Source of the DNA: Henriciella mobilis
GTDB taxonomy: Bacteria; Pseudomonadota; Alphaproteobacteria; Caulobacterales; Hyphomonadaceae
DNA: 64,000 nt
Direction of reading: 5' to 3'
Assembly: GCF_003576315.1 (NCBI RefSeq)
Contig: NZ_QWFZ01000006.1
Location: forward strand, 224,274-288,273
Position numbers and translations under genes: made by a program. This document shows, piece by piece, positions 1-9,535 of this stretch; position 1 is the stretch's first letter; each line of letters starts with the position of its first letter. The notes beneath the pieces were generated by a model. That model did not search any database and was not told the origin of the DNA. It saw nothing but the letters and a program-made list of their open reading frames with translations.

Positions 1-164
1 AGGCCAGAGCCTTCTGCGGCAATGGTGCCGTTGATCCCCTCACGGGCGACCAGAACCGTGCCTTTCGCACCGGCGGCCATGAGCGCGGCTTCAACCTGTA
101 CGCGGATGGCACCCGGATCGGCGATCGGGGTAAACTTGTAGAAGGCGGAAACGCGAATACTCAT
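1..164 (-). CDS. trhO: tRNA uridine(34) hydroxylase, TrhO/YceA type (5' part only)
   Basis: The gene runs off the left edge, so only about the first 54 residues are visible. They read MSIRVSAFYKFTPIADPG and later LVAREGINGTIAAEG. The AFYKFTP start and the REGINGT motif are hallmarks of the N-terminal domain of TrhO (formerly YceA), which hydroxylates uridine 34 of tRNAs to 5-hydroxyuridine. The rhodanese domain with the catalytic cysteine would lie outside the window. The ATG at 162-164 is the first in frame. The gene is transcribed away from the purine genes. Confidence 0.8.
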   Translation of the reverse strand, partial: MSIRVSAFYKFTPIADPGAIRVQVEAALMAAGAKGTVLVAREGINGTIAAEGSG

Positions 165-239
165 CCCCGGGCTTATGCCAGAGGTGCGGTCCAGAGGCCA
201 GATTGGACGGGCAGAGCGGCTGCCCGGCAGGCTGCGCGC

Positions 240-389
240 CTAGTCCATCTTGTCCTTGGTGGATTCCGCGGTGTCACTGACCACATCGCCAGCGGCGGAG
301 ACATCCTTGCCGATGCCGCTGATCGTGTTGCAGGCCGACAGAACCGGGAGGGCAAACAGGGCGGTAAAAACCAGAATCAGCTTTTTCAT
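240..389 (-). CDS. Entericidin-like small lipoprotein
   Basis: This is a 49-residue peptide. It has a basic start (MKKL), a hydrophobic stretch and a lipobox ending at Cys20 (PVLSAC), followed by a short polar tail rich in Gly, Lys, Asp and Ser (NTISGIGKDVSAAGD). Length, lipobox and tail fit the EcnA/EcnB entericidin family, small outer-membrane or inner-membrane lipoproteins linked to stress and cell lysis. An AAGGAG ribosome binding site lies 8 nt before the ATG. It faces away from purQ across about 130 bp that must hold both promoters. Confidence 0.75.
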   Translation of the reverse strand: MKKLILVFTALFALPVLSACNTISGIGKDVSAAGDVVSDTAESTKDKMD

Positions 390-516
390 GAGCTTCGCTC
401 CTTAACCAATGGCCAGCATATTCTCTGGTCAGGCGAATATGGCAATCGGAAAATTCGGCACAAGCTTCAGATATCGCTTGTTCCCTTCGGCCCCGACTCC
501 CTGCTAATGGAGCGCC

Positions 517-1179
517 ATGAAAAGCGCTGTCATCGTTTTCCCCGGTTCGAATTGTGATCGTGACGCTCAGGTCGCACTGGCGAGCCTGACCGGCGAGGAG
601 CCAGTCATGGTCTGGCACAAGGACGGGCAGATCCCTGACGGGACCGACCTGATCATGGTGCCTGGCGGGTTCTCCTATGGCGACTATCTGCGCTGCGGCG
701 CTATGGCAGCCAACTCACCAGTCATTTCTGCGTTGAAGCGTCATGCCGAGCGTGGCGGCTATGTGCTGGGCGTCTGCAACGGCTTCCAGGTCCTGACGGA
801 GACGCGTCTGCTGCCAGGTGCGCTCTTGCGGAATGCCGGCCTCGACTTTGTCTGCAAGCCGCAGGCGCTGAAGGTCGAAAACTCAAATACGGCCTTCACA
901 AGCGCCTATGCGGGCAAGGACGAAATCAGCGTTCCGATCGCCCATCATGACGGCAATTATGTCGCGGACGAGGAAACGTTGGACCGGCTGGAAGGGGAAG
1001 GCCGCGTGGCGTTCCGCTATGCCGGCAACCCGAATGGGTCAGCCCGCGATATTGCAGGTATCCTGTCAGAGAATGGACGGGTCCTGGGGCTGATGCCCCA
1101 TCCCGAGCGCGCCATTGGCGGCCATGAGGGCGGCGAAGATGGCCGTGGCATGTTCGAGAGTCTGCTCGCGGCTATCTGA
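517..1179 (+). CDS. purQ: Phosphoribosylformylglycinamidine synthase, glutaminase subunit PurQ
   Basis: At 220 residues this matches stand-alone PurQ, a class I glutamine amidotransferase that feeds ammonia to PurL in step 4 of de novo purine synthesis. Visible motifs are the start [12 protein letters not shown], the oxyanion region [14 protein letters not shown] (about 48-61), the nucleophile elbow GVCNGFQ with Cys87, and the His/Glu pair in MPHPERA near the C-terminus. It is in an unusual setting: purL lies about 5.7 kb downstream with six unrelated genes between, and no purS is visible in the window. Confidence 0.95.
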   Translation: MKSAVIVFPGSNCDRDAQVALASLTGEEPVMVWHKDGQIPDGTDLIMVPGGFSYGDYLRCGAMAANSPVISALKRHAERGGYVLGVCNGFQVLTETRLLPGALLRNAGLDFVCKPQALKVENSNTAFTSAYAGKDEISVPIAHHDGNYVADEETLDRLEGEGRVAFRYAGNPNGSARDIAGILSENGRVLGLMPHPERAIGGHEGGEDGRGMFESLLAAI

Positions 1180-1248
1180 CCGGTTCGTCCTAGGCCGGAC
1201 CGGAAAGTTCGGCTAGTCTCCCGCCAGGAACAGGACAGGGAGGGCCTC

Positions 1249-2445
1249 GTGTCCTATCTCCAGGAAACCCGCGATGCGGGCCGGGAAGTGTTTCCCGATC
1301 TTGCGCGTGCCTGCGCGCTGATCGGGATCGCGCTCGTCAATGTTGCGGTGTTTTCGCATCCGATGATGGGCGGTTATTCGGCTGAGGGCGCACTCGAAGG
1401 GGCCGACAAATGGTCCTATTTCATCGTCAATGCCTTCTTCCTGATGAAGTCGTACACCCTGTTCTCCTTCATGTTCGGGGTCGGCTTCGCCTACCAGATG
1501 AAGTCTGCCGAGCGCCGGGGCGTCGGCTTTGCCGGGCGGTACTGGCGGCGAAGCATCGGGCTTCTGGTCCTCGGCCTGCTGCATGTCGCCTTGCTGTTCC
1601 AAGGCGATATCCTGGTGATCTATGCCATCCTCGGCTGCCTGCTCTTCCTGTTCCGGAACATGGGTGAATCGGGCCTGATCCGCTGGGCCATCGCGCTCTA
1701 TGCGGTGCAGATTCTTGTCGTCGTCCTCGCCTCCGGTTCTTTCATCGCCGGCATGGCGTTCGCGCCCGAGGCGATGCAGGAACAGATCGCCATGAATGAC
1801 GAGCTGATCGTCTCGGCTAATGAAGCCTATGGCAGCGGAACCTTTGCCGATTCCATCGCGCAGCGGTTTACCGAGTGGGGCCAGGTGATCACCTTCGGCA
1901 TGATGATGCAGGGTATCGGCGCGATGGCCTTCTTCGTCTTCGGCCTGGCGGCGGTCCGGATGGGGTCGATTGCCGATCCTGCCCGCCCGTTCTGGAAACG
2001 CTGCCGGCATGTCTTCCTGCCCATCGGTGTGACCGGCAGCGCCGTGGGGGCCTGGTTCATGGTCAATGCGGAAGGCGGCATGATGTCGACCGGCGCGATG
2101 ATCGGCATGATGTTTATCGTCGCGTTCAGCCCCTTCTCGACGGCGGGCTATCTCGGCCTGATCGCGAAATGGGCGGAGAAACCGCAGGGCGCGTTCAAGA
2201 TCTTCCTTGCGCGCGGCGGGACGGCATCCCTGACGGCCTACCTGCTGCAGAGCGTGATCTTCTCGCTCGTCTTCAACAATTACGGGCTTGGCTATTTCGG
2301 CGAGATGGGCGCTGCTGTGACCATCCTGCTGGCGCTTGCTGTCGGCTTCGGTTCGATTGCCTTCACGAGCCTATGGCGCCTGGCGTTCCCACGCGGCCCC
2401 ATGGAATTTCTCCTCCGCCGCTGGACGTATCTTGGAGCGCGTTGA
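1249..2445 (+). CDS. DUF418-type polytopic membrane protein
   Basis: This 398-residue protein starts at a GTG preceded by GGGAGGG. The N-terminus (DLARACALIGIALVNVAVF) and the following FSFMFGVGFAYQM segment match the start of DUF418 proteins, integral membrane proteins of unknown function often grouped with acyltransferase-3-like folds. I see roughly eight to ten hydrophobic segments, and the C-terminal quarter keeps the family GPxExLxRxxTY-like ending (GPMEFLLRRWTY). Its 3' end overlaps the convergent GNAT gene by 75 bp. Its substrate is unknown. Confidence 0.8.
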   Translation: MSYLQETRDAGREVFPDLARACALIGIALVNVAVFSHPMMGGYSAEGALEGADKWSYFIVNAFFLMKSYTLFSFMFGVGFAYQMKSAERRGVGFAGRYWRRSIGLLVLGLLHVALLFQGDILVIYAILGCLLFLFRNMGESGLIRWAIALYAVQILVVVLASGSFIAGMAFAPEAMQEQIAMNDELIVSANEAYGSGTFADSIAQRFTEWGQVITFGMMMQGIGAMAFFVFGLAAVRMGSIADPARPFWKRCRHVFLPIGVTGSAVGAWFMVNAEGGMMSTGAMIGMMFIVAFSPFSTAGYLGLIAKWAEKPQGAFKIFLARGGTASLTAYLLQSVIFSLVFNNYGLGYFGEMGAAVTILLALAVGFGSIAFTSLWRLAFPRGPMEFLLRRWTYLGAR

Positions 2446-3546
2446 GGCCGGTGGAATGCGAAGGGCGAAGAACAGGTCTCCTTCGAAACCGGATGGCGAC
2501 CAGTCGGCCTGCAGCCCGGCAGAGGATGGCTCAAAGGCGGCATGTGCCGGGTCATAATTGCTGTTGCGGACAAAACGCAGGCCGGTCCCCGAATAGCAGA
2601 CCTCTTCGAAACGGCTTGAAAACGGCAGCTTCAGGCGAGACAGCCGGGCATTGCGGGCAACGGCTTTGGCTGCATTGATCATGGGCGGCAATGCAATAGC
2701 CGGATCAACGCCCGGACGAACGGCGAGGTCGATGATCTCCAGCTCCGCCGGCTCAAACGAGTTCGGCTTGGTAATGGCCAGCTGGATAAGCCCGTCGAGA
2801 CCATCCTTGCCTTCCAGACCAAGCAGCGCGATGCGGCCCGGCGCGTCAGGGTCAGCCATCTGGTAGGCGTAAACGCTGGCCGAGCGGTCCGGCACGGCGC
2901 GCGAGCCCATATGGGCCGCGGTGTTGAACTCCTCGATCAATTCGCCGTCACCCCGCCGCAGCGGATCAAGCGGCAGGATATTGCCGCGTCCGGGCAGGGC
3001 CCGTTCGAGCGTGCGCGGGGCCCCGCCAAAGAATTCACGGCGCGACAGCCAGTCATAAAGCACTTCATCCCGGGCCAGGCGGGTCATGACGTGACCGGCC
3101 ACCATGGTCATCGAGTGAATCGGCCATTCGATCCGCTCGCGGCCCTGCGGGCCCAGCCAGGCGGTGAGCCCGATGCGCTTGTGGAAGTCACCGGCAATGG
3201 CATTGTTGTTCAGTGTGTAGATCGCCGACCCGCCATGCGTCTGCAGGGCGCGCCGGGCAAGCGCAAAGCCAGCGCCGCGGCCATCTGGTCCGGAAATGAA
3301 GGTGTGACCGCAAATCGCTGTCTGGAGACGGCCATTGACGTGAAACCGGCGGGCCTGAAGCCCGATCATGGCCACGAGCGTATTTCTGCGCTCGGCCACG
3401 AGGGCCGGCGCTATGTCACCCTGCTCGGGATTCTCGAACAGCGCCCAGTGCCAGCTTTCCGCGCTTCGCACCGGAAAGCCGGCGCTCTTGACCAGCTTGG
3501 CTATGGCGCTGACATCACCTGGCCTGACTGCGCGGATCGAAATCAT
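2371..3546 (-). CDS. GNAT-fold N-acyltransferase-like protein
   Basis: The start is the ATG at 3544-3546, with GGGAGG 9 nt upstream, giving 391 residues. A longer in-frame start further upstream would lack a ribosome binding site. The first 150 residues look like a GNAT domain: ISIRAVRPGDVSAIA, a central ALVAERRNTLVAMIG strand pair, and an acetyl-CoA loop-like GPDGRGAGFA. The remainder is a second domain I do not recognise. The tail overlaps the convergent DUF418 gene by 75 bp. The substrate cannot be read from the sequence. Confidence 0.65.
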   Translation of the reverse strand: MISIRAVRPGDVSAIAKLVKSAGFPVRSAESWHWALFENPEQGDIAPALVAERRNTLVAMIGLQARRFHVNGRLQTAICGHTFISGPDGRGAGFALARRALQTHGGSAIYTLNNNAIAGDFHKRIGLTAWLGPQGRERIEWPIHSMTMVAGHVMTRLARDEVLYDWLSRREFFGGAPRTLERALPGRGNILPLDPLRRGDGELIEEFNTAAHMGSRAVPDRSASVYAYQMADPDAPGRIALLGLEGKDGLDGLIQLAITKPNSFEPAELEIIDLAVRPGVDPAIALPPMINAAKAVARNARLSRLKLPFSSRFEEVCYSGTGLRFVRNSNYDPAHAAFEPSSAGLQADWSPSGFEGDLFFALRIPPASTRSKIRPAAEEKFHGAAWERQAP

Positions 3547-3704
3547 GTCGTTTTTTCCTCCCGATCTCAGGAGGTTAGCAGCATAAGCCTCAGACATGTT
3601 TAATCGGCGCCGTGAGATTTCACGCTTTCGAAAAACAGTTTTTGCGCGATGTGCCAGAAGCTGTTTATCTTTCGGGAAATGACAAAAGGGCTGGAGGATA
3701 CGGG

Positions 3705-4940
3705 ATGACACTCAGACTTGCGGGATGTGCCGCGCTCGGCGCGTTGCTGGCGGCCTGCGGACAACCGGCGGAGAATACAGAGATCGCGGACACGCCCGAC
3801 GCGGCCGCTTCTTCGGATGAGGGCGCCGATGCGGGAAATGAGAATGCACAGGCCCCAGCAGGGCCTGAAGCGGCCGATTATGCCAGTATGGACAATTGGC
3901 TCTGCCATCCCGACAAGGCCGACAGTGCCTGCGAGGAAGACTTGTCTTACACGATCGTGAATGGCGATGGGGCGCTGGATGTCGTGCCATTCGAGGCTGC
4001 CGAGAACCCACCAGTCGACTGCTTCTACGTCTATCCGACCATATCCTTTGACACGACGCCCAATAGTGATCTGGTCGCCGGCGCGGAGGAGAAGCGCGTT
4101 GCCGCGACCCAGTTTGGCGCCTTTGCTGAAACATGCCGGCTGTTCGCCCCGGTCTACCGGCAGGTCACGCTCACACATCTTCAATCGATGATGGCCGGCG
4201 GTGAGTTCAAGGCCGACGCCGAACTTGCCTATGGCGATGTGAAGGCAGCCTGGGACCGTTACCTGGAGACGGAGAACAAAGGCCGCGGTGTCGTTCTCGT
4301 CGGTCACTCACAGGGCGCGCGCGTCATAGAGCAGTTGCTGCGCCGCGACGTTTTCGGAACACCTTCGCAAGACCTTATCGTGTCCGCGATGCCGATTGGC
4401 TACAATGTCTATGGCGACGCCGAGACAGGCAATGTTGGCCCATTCGAACCATGCGTCACAAAGGGCCAGACGCAATGTGTTGTGGCTTACGTCTCTTTCC
4501 GCTCTGACCTGCCGCCCCCGGCTGAAAGCCGCTTCGGCACCGCCGGTCCGGATGGGCAGCGCGCGCTCTGCGTCAATCCCGGCGAGCTGTCTGGTGATGA
4601 TGGTGTCCTGGATGCACGCCTTGCCAAGGCCGGTTTCTTCGGACTGGACAATGCCTCCTTCGTGCAGGGTGCCTCCATCGAGACGCCTTATGCAGCCATG
4701 CCCGGTATGCTTTCAGCGCAGTGTGTCGAAGCGGATGACCACACCTATCTGGCGATCGAAGTGACCGGTGATCCTGTAGACCCGCGCGCCGACGACATCA
4801 TCGGGGATGTCGTGGTCGGCGGCGAAGTGCTTGCAGACTGGGGGCTCCACCTGATCGACATGAATGTCGCCATGGGCAACCTCGTCGACATCGTGAAGGC
4901 GCAGGCCGAGACTTGGGTGGCCGAACAGGCGGGTGACTAG
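3705..4940 (+). CDS. DUF3089 alpha/beta-hydrolase-like lipoprotein
   Basis: The start is set at 3705 because a GGAGG lies just upstream and MTLRLAGCAALGALLAAC is a clean lipoprotein signal with lipobox LAAC (Cys18). The upstream in-frame extension has no signal peptide. A low-complexity acidic linker follows, then an alpha/beta-hydrolase core with CFYVYPTIS near the front and the nucleophile elbow GHSQG (Ser202), as in DUF3089 proteins. It is likely an envelope-anchored esterase or lipase, with substrate unknown. It is a single transcription unit between two minus-strand genes. Confidence 0.8.
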   Translation: MTLRLAGCAALGALLAACGQPAENTEIADTPDAAASSDEGADAGNENAQAPAGPEAADYASMDNWLCHPDKADSACEEDLSYTIVNGDGALDVVPFEAAENPPVDCFYVYPTISFDTTPNSDLVAGAEEKRVAATQFGAFAETCRLFAPVYRQVTLTHLQSMMAGGEFKADAELAYGDVKAAWDRYLETENKGRGVVLVGHSQGARVIEQLLRRDVFGTPSQDLIVSAMPIGYNVYGDAETGNVGPFEPCVTKGQTQCVVAYVSFRSDLPPPAESRFGTAGPDGQRALCVNPGELSGDDGVLDARLAKAGFFGLDNASFVQGASIETPYAAMPGMLSAQCVEADDHTYLAIEVTGDPVDPRADDIIGDVVVGGEVLADWGLHLIDMNVAMGNLVDIVKAQAETWVAEQAGD

Positions 4941-4960
4941 GACGGGACGTGTGCCGCCGG

Positions 4961-6082
4961 TCAGCTGCTGGCAGACAGCCGGTTAGCGAGTTCAGCGTGC
5001 CCCTCGATCATGCGCTTGATCTGGGCGGGATCCGGCTCCATCGCCGTCTCGCCCATGTCGTGCGTGCCACCGAGGACGATACCGGTCTTTCGCGGAAACA
5101 TGTAGAGCACGCCCTCCGCGGTCGGCGCGACATAGGAATAATCGATCTCCGGCTGCGGCAGCAGGTGCGAGAGCTGGCCGCGTATGGGCACTAGGCTCTC
5201 ATCGCCAAACAGGTCTCGCGCGCCGAGGCCGGTGCAGTTGACGATGACCGGCTCGGGCAGGGCTTCCACGTCGGAGAGGCCCGAAAGGCGCGTGCCGATG
5301 AAGTGTGCGCCTGCGATCTGGGCATCCTGCATGATCTCGTCGAGGTAAAAATCAGGATCGATGATCATGGCCCTGAACCGCTCCATGAAGGCGTAGCCGA
5401 ACAGCGTGTTCTCATGCGCCCGCTGCAGCTCGGGATAGATATCGTCGCCGCCCGGCAGCGAGTCGTATGCGACCGGCGTGCGTCTCGAGAGGGCATGGTG
5501 GTCTGCCCAGTAGACGCCATAGCCGGGACGATCGACGTAAGGCAGGAAGCCACGATGGGCCGAGCGGATCAGCAAGTGGTTGCGGCGGAGAAAGTCAGGC
5601 GTGGCTACGTTACGGTCGAAATAGCCTGTTGGAAACCAGAGAACGCCTGCGATGTTGGATGTGGTATGCGGTGGAAGATGCTCGGCATAGACGGTCACGG
5701 CATGGCCGCGCCGGGCCAGGATCAGGGCGGTCGTAAGCCCCATCACACCCGCGCCCAGCACGGCGATTGGGCCGCCCTCTGACGCCTCGGCAGCCAGTTC
5801 GGCGGCGACCGGGCTGGTGCCCCAGCTCATCGTGACGCCGCAGCCGCCATGGCCATAATTATGGATAATGGTCTTTCCAACCAGCACCTCGGCCTCAAGC
5901 CTGTAGCCCTGTGGCCTGTAGGGGCGCAGGCCCACCACGGTGCGCGTCACTCGTTGCATGGATGACTGGACGGGAGGATAGGTCCGCCCCGGCTGGTATG
6001 TCTTGAGCGAGGGCACCGGCATGGATGTGCATGCACCCAGCGCGGAGAGGCCGAGGCCTGACAGCATGTCCCGTCGTCTCAT
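4961..6082 (-). CDS. D-amino-acid-oxidase-like FAD enzyme with permuted domain order, Tat lipoprotein
   Basis: The ATG at 6080-6082 has GGGGGA 6 nt upstream and begins MRRRDMLSGLG, a twin-arginine signal that ends at a lipobox cysteine (Cys18). The usual C-terminal DAAO segment comes first: GLRPYRP (51-57) and HNYGHGG (74-80). Then comes the FAD-binding GAGVMG (110-115), which normally sits at the very N-terminus. The protein ends shortly after the LGGT strand, where a normal DAAO would continue with the segment found here at the front. It is probably an exported FAD amine or amino-acid oxidase. The substrate is unknown. Confidence 0.8.
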   Translation of the reverse strand: MRRRDMLSGLGLSALGACTSMPVPSLKTYQPGRTYPPVQSSMQRVTRTVVGLRPYRPQGYRLEAEVLVGKTIIHNYGHGGCGVTMSWGTSPVAAELAAEASEGGPIAVLGAGVMGLTTALILARRGHAVTVYAEHLPPHTTSNIAGVLWFPTGYFDRNVATPDFLRRNHLLIRSAHRGFLPYVDRPGYGVYWADHHALSRRTPVAYDSLPGGDDIYPELQRAHENTLFGYAFMERFRAMIIDPDFYLDEIMQDAQIAGAHFIGTRLSGLSDVEALPEPVIVNCTGLGARDLFGDESLVPIRGQLSHLLPQPEIDYSYVAPTAEGVLYMFPRKTGIVLGGTHDMGETAMEPDPAQIKRMIEGHAELANRLSASS

Positions 6083-6177
6083 CGCATCCCCCGCTTTCTG
6101 CACACCGCCAGATACAGGAAAGGCCGGACACCACGAGCGGCCCGGCCTTCCATCAGGTCTGAATGACTGGCGCCGGT

Positions 6178-6783
6178 CTATTCGCCGTCTTCTTCTTCGC
6201 TTTCCGGGCGCTGATAGCTGATTTCCGGACGGCAGTCGGCCACGATCTGGCGGGCCGCTTCGCTTGCCGGAATGGTGGCAACGTCCGAGTCATCGATCAC
6301 GACGCGGATCACGCCTTTGGCCGAACCCATCATCGTCGCGAAATAGTCGTTGATCGAGGTGGTGATGTTCACCGGATTATCGGCCGCGACATAGGCCTTC
6401 GAGCCAGCCGAGGTGTAGATCGCAATGGAGGACTGTTCCGAGAGCTCATAATCGTCGGGCAGGTAGCGCAGCATGGAGACCGAGTTGGCCTGGCCTTCCT
6501 CGCCGGATTGGCAGACCACGGCGAGTTGGGCCTCACCGTCGATATCTGAGAATACGGCGGCCGGTGCACGGCTGATCGTGGTGGTTTCCCACTCGCCTTC
6601 CATCGCGTCGTCCGTTGCTTCGGTCGATGTCACGGCGTATTCGAAATCGGCGAGCTGGATCGACGTGACGCTGCCGTCGCTGCCTTCCGGGTGCGGCGTG
6701 GGCATCCGCGCGTCCGGGTCGACGCTGCCGCCGCCACAGGCTGCGAGGGCGAGGGCTGCGAGGCTCAATGGGAGATGGCGCAT
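6178..6783 (-). CDS. Hypothetical lipoprotein
   Basis: This 201-residue protein has a short signal peptide and lipobox (LSLAALALAAC, Cys near 16), then a Gly-rich linker. The mature part is acidic and beta-rich, with no motif I recognise, and ends in a Glu/Asp tail. It sits between the DAAO-like gene and purL on the opposite strand to purL. It is probably an envelope protein. Confidence 0.7.
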   Translation of the reverse strand: MRHLPLSLAALALAACGGGSVDPDARMPTPHPEGSDGSVTSIQLADFEYAVTSTEATDDAMEGEWETTTISRAPAAVFSDIDGEAQLAVVCQSGEEGQANSVSMLRYLPDDYELSEQSSIAIYTSAGSKAYVAADNPVNITTSINDYFATMMGSAKGVIRVVIDDSDVATIPASEAARQIVADCRPEISYQRPESEEEDGE

Positions 6784-6911
6784 GGAAATTCCTCCAATCC
6801 AATCGGATTCGTAACTCGAAAACTGTTCACAAGTTTCGGTTTAAGCAACCCTGACAGGAATTTCCACCTTCTAATCTGGCGACTCGCAGCAGTTGTGGTT
6901 ATGGAGCGCGC

Positions 6912-9206
6912 ATGACAGACACATCCGCCATCCTGGCCCACCTCAAGGCCGAGCAGACCGAGACCGACGCAGCCGGCCATGGCATCAATGCCGAGGAATG
7001 GGACCGCCTCGTCACCCGGCTTGGCCGCAATCCAAATCTTGTCGAGCTCGGCATCTATTCGGTGATGTGGTCGGAGCACTGCTCCTACAAGTCCTCACGG
7101 CGCCATCTCTCCAAGTTCCCGACCAAGAATGACCGTGTCATCCAGGGGCCGGGCGAAAATGCTGGCGTGATCGATATTGGTGACGGGCAGGCGGCCATCT
7201 TCAAGATGGAGAGCCACAACCACCCTTCATACATCGAGCCATACCAGGGCGCTGCGACGGGCGTTGGCGGTATCCTGCGCGATGTCTTCACCATGGGCGC
7301 GCGTCCGATTGCGCTGGTCAATGCGCTGCGCTTCGGCTCGCCGGATCACCCGAAGACGCGCTCGCTTGTGGCTGGCGTTGTTTCCGGCATTGGTGGCTAT
7401 GGCAATTGCGTGGGCGTGCCGACCGTGGCCGGCGAGACGCAGTTCGACGAGGGCTACAATGGCAACATCCTCGTCAACGCGATGGCCGTCGGCCTCGCGG
7501 ACCAGGACAAGATTTTCTATGCGCGCGGCGCAACGCCCGGAAACCCGATCTTCTATGTCGGCTCGAAGACCGGCCGCGATGGCATCCATGGCGCGACCAT
7601 GGCGTCGGCTGAATTCTCCGAAGGCGACGAGGAAAAACGCCCGACCGTGCAGGTGGGCGATCCGTTTACTGAAAAGCTGCTGATTGAGGCGTGCCTTGAA
7701 CTGATGGCAACCGATGCCATCCAGGCGATCCAGGATATGGGGGCAGCGGGGCTGACGTCCTCATCGGTCGAGATGGCCGACAAGGGCGGCATCGGCATCG
7801 AGATGGACCTCGACAAAGTGCCCCAGCGCGAAGAGGGCATGACCGCCTATGAGATCATGCTGAGCGAAAGCCAGGAGCGGATGCTCATGGTGCTCAAGCC
7901 CGGCAAGGAAGACGTCGCAAAGGCGATCTTCGACAAGTACGATCTCGACGCCGAAGTGATCGGCGTGACCACCGATACCGGCCATATGGTGCTCAAGCAG
8001 TTCGGCGAGGTAGTCTGCGATATTCCCGTGCCGCCGCTGGCCGAAGACGCACCGAATTATGACCGGCCATGGGTCGAGCCGCGCACCCGCCAGGCCTTCG
8101 ACATCTCGAAGTATCCAGAGCCTGAGGATTATGGCGAGGTTCTGCTGAAGCTCATGTCCTCGCCTGACATGGCGTCCAAGCGCTGGATCTGGGAGCAGTA
8201 TGACCGGCACGTCATGGGCGACACGATCGACAGCTCGCAGTCTATGGGCGACGCGGCCATCGTGCGTATCCACGGTACGAACAAGGCGCTGGCGATCTGT
8301 TCCGACTGCAACCCGCACTATGTCGCCGCCGACCCGTATGAGGGCGGCAAGGCGGTCGTGGCAGAGGCGTATCGCAACTTGTCAGCCGTTGGTGCGACGC
8401 CGATTGCCATCACCGACAATCTCAATTTCGGCAATCCGGAAAAGCCCGCCACCATGGGTTATATCGTCAAGGCCATCGAAGGCATGGCCGAGGCCTGCCG
8501 CGTGCTCGATTTCCCCGTCGTTTCTGGCAATGTCAGCCTCTACAACGAGACCGACGGCAAGGCGATCCCGCCCACGCCAGTGGTTGGCGGCGTGGGGCTG
8601 ATCGAGGATGTCTCGAAGATTGCGACGCTCAAGGGCGCGCAGCCGGGCGACGTGCTGATCCTGATCGGCGAGACCAAAGGACACCTCGGCGCCTCGCTCT
8701 ATGCCCGCGAATGGCTGGGCCTGAAGGGGGAGGAGCTCGGACCGCCGCCGCCGGTGGATCTCGAAAAAGAGATGAAAAACGCTGCCTTCGTTCGCAAGCT
8801 CATCGAGGAGGGCCTAGTAAATGCTGTCCATGATGTCAGCGATGGTGGGATCGCCTGCGCTGCGGCTGAGATGGCGTTGGGGACTGCCTCGGGCATCCAT
8901 CTTATTACGCAAGATCATCAAATCCGAGAGATCGACGGCAATACCTATTCCTTTGGCGGACAGTCCGGCGAAGACTGGCCCGATTTATTCTATGAGGACT
9001 TGGGCCGCTATGTCGTTGCGGTTAGCCTTGGACGGCTCGCCGAGACTTGGGAGGCTATTTCCCGCGACCAGATATCAGCATGGAATATAGGACAATTTGG
9101 CGGTGATGCGATCATCTTTGATGATCTGGCGAAAGATGCCATCTCCCTCACCACCCTCCGCGAAGCGCATGAAGGCTGGCTGCCGCGTTTCATGAAGGGC
9201 GATTAG
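6912..9206 (+). CDS. purL: Phosphoribosylformylglycinamidine synthase, synthetase subunit PurL
   Basis: At 764 residues this is the small bacterial PurL, which uses ATP and PurQ-derived ammonia to turn FGAR into FGAM. Recognisable blocks are [14 protein letters not shown] near 55, the MESHNHPS block, [21 protein letters not shown], the second-half DNLNFGNPE and the late HDVSDGGIA. The final 90 codons are visibly lower in G+C than the rest, which may reflect local recombination. A PurS partner should exist but is not in the window. Confidence 0.96.
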   Translation: MTDTSAILAHLKAEQTETDAAGHGINAEEWDRLVTRLGRNPNLVELGIYSVMWSEHCSYKSSRRHLSKFPTKNDRVIQGPGENAGVIDIGDGQAAIFKMESHNHPSYIEPYQGAATGVGGILRDVFTMGARPIALVNALRFGSPDHPKTRSLVAGVVSGIGGYGNCVGVPTVAGETQFDEGYNGNILVNAMAVGLADQDKIFYARGATPGNPIFYVGSKTGRDGIHGATMASAEFSEGDEEKRPTVQVGDPFTEKLLIEACLELMATDAIQAIQDMGAAGLTSSSVEMADKGGIGIEMDLDKVPQREEGMTAYEIMLSESQERMLMVLKPGKEDVAKAIFDKYDLDAEVIGVTTDTGHMVLKQFGEVVCDIPVPPLAEDAPNYDRPWVEPRTRQAFDISKYPEPEDYGEVLLKLMSSPDMASKRWIWEQYDRHVMGDTIDSSQSMGDAAIVRIHGTNKALAICSDCNPHYVAADPYEGGKAVVAEAYRNLSAVGATPIAITDNLNFGNPEKPATMGYIVKAIEGMAEACRVLDFPVVSGNVSLYNETDGKAIPPTPVVGGVGLIEDVSKIATLKGAQPGDVLILIGETKGHLGASLYAREWLGLKGEELGPPPPVDLEKEMKNAAFVRKLIEEGLVNAVHDVSDGGIACAAAEMALGTASGIHLITQDHQIREIDGNTYSFGGQSGEDWPDLFYEDLGRYVVAVSLGRLAETWEAISRDQISAWNIGQFGGDAIIFDDLAKDAISLTTLREAHEGWLPRFMKGD

Positions 9207-9535
9207 CGACCCGGTCTGGTCTTTTAAGACGGATTTCAAAAAAATCGGCATCCGGGTGATCCAGCTGAGGTCACTCGCCGTACGCGTGTTCAGAGGAGAT
9301 TGTCCCGCGCAGTGTTCGTCGCCTGCGTCTCATCTCTCCTCGCTGAGCGCGCTGACCGGTCCGGTTCCCCTCCCTCTCCGAACCAACAGGGTCAGCGCGC
9401 ATATTTTTCTGAGAACTGGCGGCAAACAGGAACAGTCATCCGGGCTGTCCGTCAAAACGCGGAAGAATCTGCCGGGCGCTGATTGACCTTCTGCTGGCTT
9501 GGCGCTTGGCTGCAGCCAGTATGGAGGTTCCCCGA
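9207..9535. other. Non-coding spacer between purL and the peptidase M2 gene
   Basis: I see no convincing gene in these 329 bases. The short open frames here lack ribosome binding sites and protein-like composition. The stretch contains the long hairpin listed at 9347-9405, and presumably the promoter of the peptidase gene lies in its last 100 bases. Confidence 0.6.
9347..9405 (+). terminator. Long hairpin, probable purL terminator or structured RNA
   Basis: GCGCGCTGACC at 9347-9357 pairs perfectly with GGTCAGCGCGC at 9390-9400. A second inner pair (GGTTC with GAACC) lies between, and a TATTTTT run follows. It is a strong rho-independent terminator candidate about 190 bp after purL. The long interior could also make it part of a small RNA. 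Confidence 0.55.

Noticed and set aside
1213..2010. 265-codon antisense frame opposite the DUF418 gene
   Set aside because: Shadow of a membrane-protein gene, with a His/Asp/Arg-rich composition typical of antisense reading.
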